In this document: in pieces, positions 61,771 to 64,000 of the stretch | Layout: each line of letters begins with the position of its first letter | How positions within the stretch are numbered: position 1 is the first letter of the stretch | Assembly: GCA_049487715.1 (NCBI GenBank) | Contig: CP150553.1 | Coordinates: forward strand, 909,803 to 973,802 | DNA from: Pycnococcus provasolii | Lineage: Eukaryota; Chlorophyta; Pseudoscourfieldiophyceae; Pseudoscourfieldiales | DNA length: 64,000 bases | Direction: 5' to 3' | Made by a program: the position numbers and the translations under genes | Notes under the pieces: generated by a model | The model's input: the letters and a program-made list of their open reading frames with translations, nothing else | Database searches by the model: none | Told to the model about the DNA's origin: nothing

Positions 61771-61870
61771 GTCCTTGATATCATGGTTCTGATCCTTGAT
61801 ATCAAGGTCATGATCCTTGATATCAAGGTTTTGATCCTTGATATCAAGGTTTTGATCCTTGATATCAAGT
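61771..61870. repeat. 21-24-bp tandem repeat built on the palindrome CCTTGATATCAAGG
   Basis: Five imperfect units of (C)CTTGATATCAAGGTTTTGAT. Isolated copies of CCTTGATATCAAGG also occur at about 61429-61442. Each unit contains the self-complementary GATATC. Confidence 0.85.
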
Positions 61871-61936
61871 CCAATTCTATGATATCAACGCGTAAAACCC
61901 ATGTGTCAAACTGTGTCCCCTTGGTACAATGCGACT

Positions 61937-62112
61937 CTTGGGGGGGAGGGGGGAGCTCTGAGACCTCTTCGCAACCCTCCCTTGATTTCCCTTCCCGGCT
62001 ATCAAGGTAGGGGAGCTCTGAGACCTCTTCGCAACCCTCCCTTGATTTCCCTTCCCGGCTATCAAGGTTGGGAAGAGCTCTGAGACCTCTTCGCAACCCT
62101 CCCTTGATTTCC
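61937..62112. repeat. 58-60-bp tandem repeat, three copies
   Basis: Three near-identical units running from GAGCTCTGAGACCTCTTCGC through CCCTTGATTTCC to GGCTATCAAGGT; the third is truncated after CCTTGATTTCC. Confidence 0.9.
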
Positions 62113-62358
62113 TATGGGCGGGGGACCAATGTCGGTCTGAGTTTGGTCGAGGTTCTCCTCATTGAGCCTTTTTTTGCCTTTTTTGGGGGGGTTGCCTCTG
62201 TTTACAACGGAGGGTTTCCAAAGGGACATTATCAAGGTTAGCATTATCAAGGCAAGGTTGCGCCCCCCACTGGAACCTCTAAAGTTGCAGTTTCCCACAT
62301 ATAATGCACCACCACTACCACACTGGCGGCCGCACCACTGTTGAGGGGCACGCGCAGG

Positions 62359-62642
62359 CTGCTGTGGAGACGCGGCAGGGGCATGCGCAGACAGGGTGCT
62401 GTGGAGACGCGGCAGGGGCATGCGCAGACAGGGTGCTGTGGAGACGCGAGACGCGGCAAGGGCATGCGCAGACAGGGTGCTGTGGAGACGCGGCAGGGGC
62501 ATGCGCAGACAGGGTGCTGTGGAGACGCGGCAGGGGCATGCGCAGACAGGGTGCTGTGGAGACGCGGCAGGGGCATGCGCAGACAGGGTGATGTGGAGAC
62601 GCGGCAAGGGCATGCGCAGACAGGGTGCTGTGGAGACGCGGC
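62359..62642. repeat. 37-bp GC-rich minisatellite, about 7.5 copies
   Basis: Units of TGCTGTGGAGACGCGGCAGG followed by GGCATGCGCAGACAGGG. One unit carries a 7-bp internal duplication (GAGACGC) and one has TGATG. Several frames on both strands stay open only because of the repeat; no gene is implied. Confidence 0.95.
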
Positions 62643-62861
62643 ACTGACCACTGACGACACCACCACCACCACCACCACCATAGGCCGAAAGTGACAATAA
62701 GAAAAAGTGACAATAAGGAATTCCCGACTTTATTCGTTGTTCAAGAGTGGCCCCCCCCCCCGCAATTGCTTTTCCTTAGCCCTCCGTGGCCCCCTCCTTG
62801 GTAATAGGTAGAATAGTAGTACCTATAGGCTTAATTAGGCTTCGGTTACTCAAAACAAACT
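62643..62861. other. Short intergenic stretch upstream of the subtelomeric gene
   Basis: (CAC)n at 62660-62680, the direct repeat AAAGTGACAATAAG (62688 and 62703) and a C-run at 62752-62762, then AT-richer promoter-like sequence before ATG 62862. Confidence 0.45.
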
Positions 62862-63416
62862 ATGCGAGCCGTTCAAGACGTCGCCGCCGGTGCACGTAGC
62901 GACGCCGGTGAAGCTGACAACGTCGACAACGACGAGGTCATCCGCTCGTACTACGCCGCTGTCGAGAAGCTTGGACCTCTCGTAAGGGTTCGCGTGAGCG
63001 ACATGAGGTTCAGCACAAAGTTTGCGACGCGGTCGCGTGTTGTCGTGGACAACTTCATCACTCGCCTCCCTGGGAGCGCGGAGGAAACGTGGCAACCTGG
63101 CACCGAAGAGCACGCGCTCTCTGGCCTATTTGCGTCTTTAAAAATCGCAGGGTGGACAAAGGAGCATTGTGGCTTCGCAATAAAGCGCAAGGACAACGAG
63201 TACGAGTTGGTGGGTGGGAACACGCGCTACCTCTTCCTTTCGGAGTACTTCATGAAGCAGGCACCTCTTCCAGAGGCATACACGCACGGTTGGGTTCACG
63301 TTGTGCCTAACGAGGAGGACGCGACCGTTATTGCTGAGGGTCATAACAAGGTCGCGGCGTGCGTGCGCCCGCCACCGACGCCACAACACGACGCCGATAT
63401 CTTGCGCTTTCAATGA
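62862..63416 (+). CDS. Subtelomeric protein of unknown function
   Basis: A 184-residue soluble protein. Reads as a compact folded domain: residues about 25-65 VIRSYYAAVEKLGPLVRVRVSDMRF, a central AGWTKEHCGFAIKRKDNEYELVGGNTRYLFLSEYF, and a C-terminal VHVVPNEEDATVIAEGHNKVAA. Repeated Arg/Lys and aromatic residues; no membrane segment, no catalytic motif I recognise. It is the last gene before the telomere, so it may belong to a subtelomeric family. An ATG start with AACTATGCG context is acceptable. Confidence 0.65.
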   Translation: MRAVQDVAAGARSDAGEADNVDNDEVIRSYYAAVEKLGPLVRVRVSDMRFSTKFATRSRVVVDNFITRLPGSAEETWQPGTEEHALSGLFASLKIAGWTKEHCGFAIKRKDNEYELVGGNTRYLFLSEYFMKQAPLPEAYTHGWVHVVPNEEDATVIAEGHNKVAACVRPPPTPQHDADILRFQ

Positions 63417-63683
63417 GCACACAAGGTCATTTGGCAAGATGTCGCCGGAAAGATATCGCTGCGGGGTCACGAGCCACGAGTCACGAATCACCGCTTCCTC
63501 TTGGCAGCTCTCAAAGACGCCAAGACAAATTGCCGTTGTCGCATTGTGAGCGAAGGACGTAACTGGCGGACCCTACAAAGTATCACCTAAAATCTTCGGG
63601 AGCCTTGCGGCCATAACTTTTAACAACATAACATTACCGCGCTACTTGGTGATATGACAAGATATCGCCGGAAACGGCGGGTG
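63417..63683. other. Distal subtelomeric spacer
   Basis: No gene is seen. Two related motifs, CAAGATGTCGCCGGAAAGATATCG (63434 region) and CAAGATATCGCCGGAAACGG (63658 region), suggest an older duplication. CACGAGCCACGAGTCACGA at 63467-63485 is a short tandem. Confidence 0.45.
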
Positions 63684-63797
63684 AAAAAAATGGCTGTTGT
63701 TATTGGCTTCGTTCTGCACGACGCTGGCCGACGGTCGTCCGCATACCGGAGGCGAAATTTTTTTTTCAACATGTGGGTCAAACTGCCAGCCTGGCAA
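63684..63797. repeat. Pre-telomeric repeat, outer copy
   Basis: Outer counterpart of 60776-60890, directly abutting the terminal telomere. Confidence 0.9.
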
Positions 63798-64000
63798 TTA
63801 GGGTTACAATTAGGGTTACAATTAGGGTTACAATTAGGGTTACAATTAGGGTTAGGGTTAGGGTTAGGGTTAGGGTTAGGGTTAGGGTTAGGGTTAGGGT
63901 TAGGGTTAGGGTTAGGGTTAGGGTTAGGGTTAGGGTTAGGGTTAGGGTTAGGGTTAGGGTTAGGGTTAGGGTTAGGGTTAGGGTTAGGGTTAGGGTTAGG
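63798..64000 (+). repeat. Chromosome-end telomere, (TTAGGG)n
   Basis: Begins with four TTAGGGTTACAA units, then about 25 pure TTAGGG repeats to the last base of the window. The G-rich strand points outward, as at a right chromosome end. The hexamer is the animal/fungal type, not TTTAGGG. Confidence 0.98.

Larger units (their letters stand above)
61371..62301. mobile_element. Putative TIR element of 931 bp bounded by TA
   Basis: The left end TATGTGGGAAACTGTAAGTT and the right end (reverse complement TATGTGGGAAACTGCAACTT) match at 18 of 20 positions, each flanked by TA (61369-61370, 62302-62303). Subterminal GCAACCTTGATAAT also recurs inverted. The interior is filled with CCTTGATATCAAGG-based repeats and a 58-60 bp tandem repeat. 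No transposase is seen. The right end also borders the minisatellite. Confidence 0.6.

Noticed and set aside
62062-62713. Open frames on both strands through the 37-bp minisatellite
   Set aside because: Frames stay open in several phases because 37 is not a multiple of three and the unit lacks stops; the products are mere repeats.
1-64000. tRNA, rRNA or CRISPR features
   Set aside because: I looked for B-box-like GGTTCGAATCC motifs, rRNA-like conserved blocks and regularly spaced short repeats and saw none that stand up by eye; a tRNA scan would be decisive.

Overview
This is nuclear DNA from a eukaryotic alga, most likely a small-genome prasinophyte-type green alga (Viridiplantae). The plant signature comes from a double-AP2 transcription factor, a plastid dicarboxylate translocator, a nuclear-encoded plastid ribosomal protein uS10, plant-Shaker-like channel domains with ankyrin repeats, and a PHD protein carrying a short auxin-response-like segment. 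Axonemal proteins (PACRG-like, CFAP119-like) imply a flagellate stage. Genes are dense and mostly intronless. Four short GT-AG introns (74-113 bp) can be placed, three with a GTATGT donor. The right end is a chromosome end: a TTAGGG array, not the plant TTTAGGG, runs off the window. The species cannot be named from sequence alone.

Layout. 1-9.1 kb: a very long minus-strand reading frame (3678 to beyond base 1) for a two-span glycoprotein-like membrane protein, then PACRG, a nested MITE pair (5.84-7.0 kb), an unrecognised protein and a CFAP119-like protein. 9.8-18.6 kb: housekeeping genes (RPC19 of Pol I/III, MCM4, a purple acid phosphatase, a glycosyltransferase-like protein, an ABC1-family kinase). 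18.8-26.65 kb: a mobile island. A Ty1/copia retrotransposon (19540-25910, 5-bp target duplication) sits inside an older decayed element flanked by 122-bp direct repeats. 26.9-50.5 kb: a gene-dense core with a HARE-HTH/DEUBAD (ASX-like) protein, DiT1, HMCES, GST-fused valyl-tRNA synthetase, Obg GTPase, TLC protein, RRM protein, small two-span protein, PHD/ePHD protein, AP2 factor and plastid uS10. 51.6-60.0 kb: one giant spliced gene for a tandem-duplicated six-helix channel with two pores, two cNMP-binding-like domains, two ankyrin blocks and EF-hands. 60-64 kb: subtelomere with an internal telomere-like array, a TIR element, minisatellites, one small gene and the terminal telomere.

Genes alternate strand almost one by one, giving compact divergent promoters (about 100-460 bp) and convergent 3' ends as close as 38 bp. 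Short TTAGGG runs recur just upstream of several gene starts and in the copia LTR. The left LTR differs from the right only by missing bases, with no substitutions. This suggests that the consensus around 19.7-22.6 kb carries deletion errors, so broken frames there should be read cautiously.
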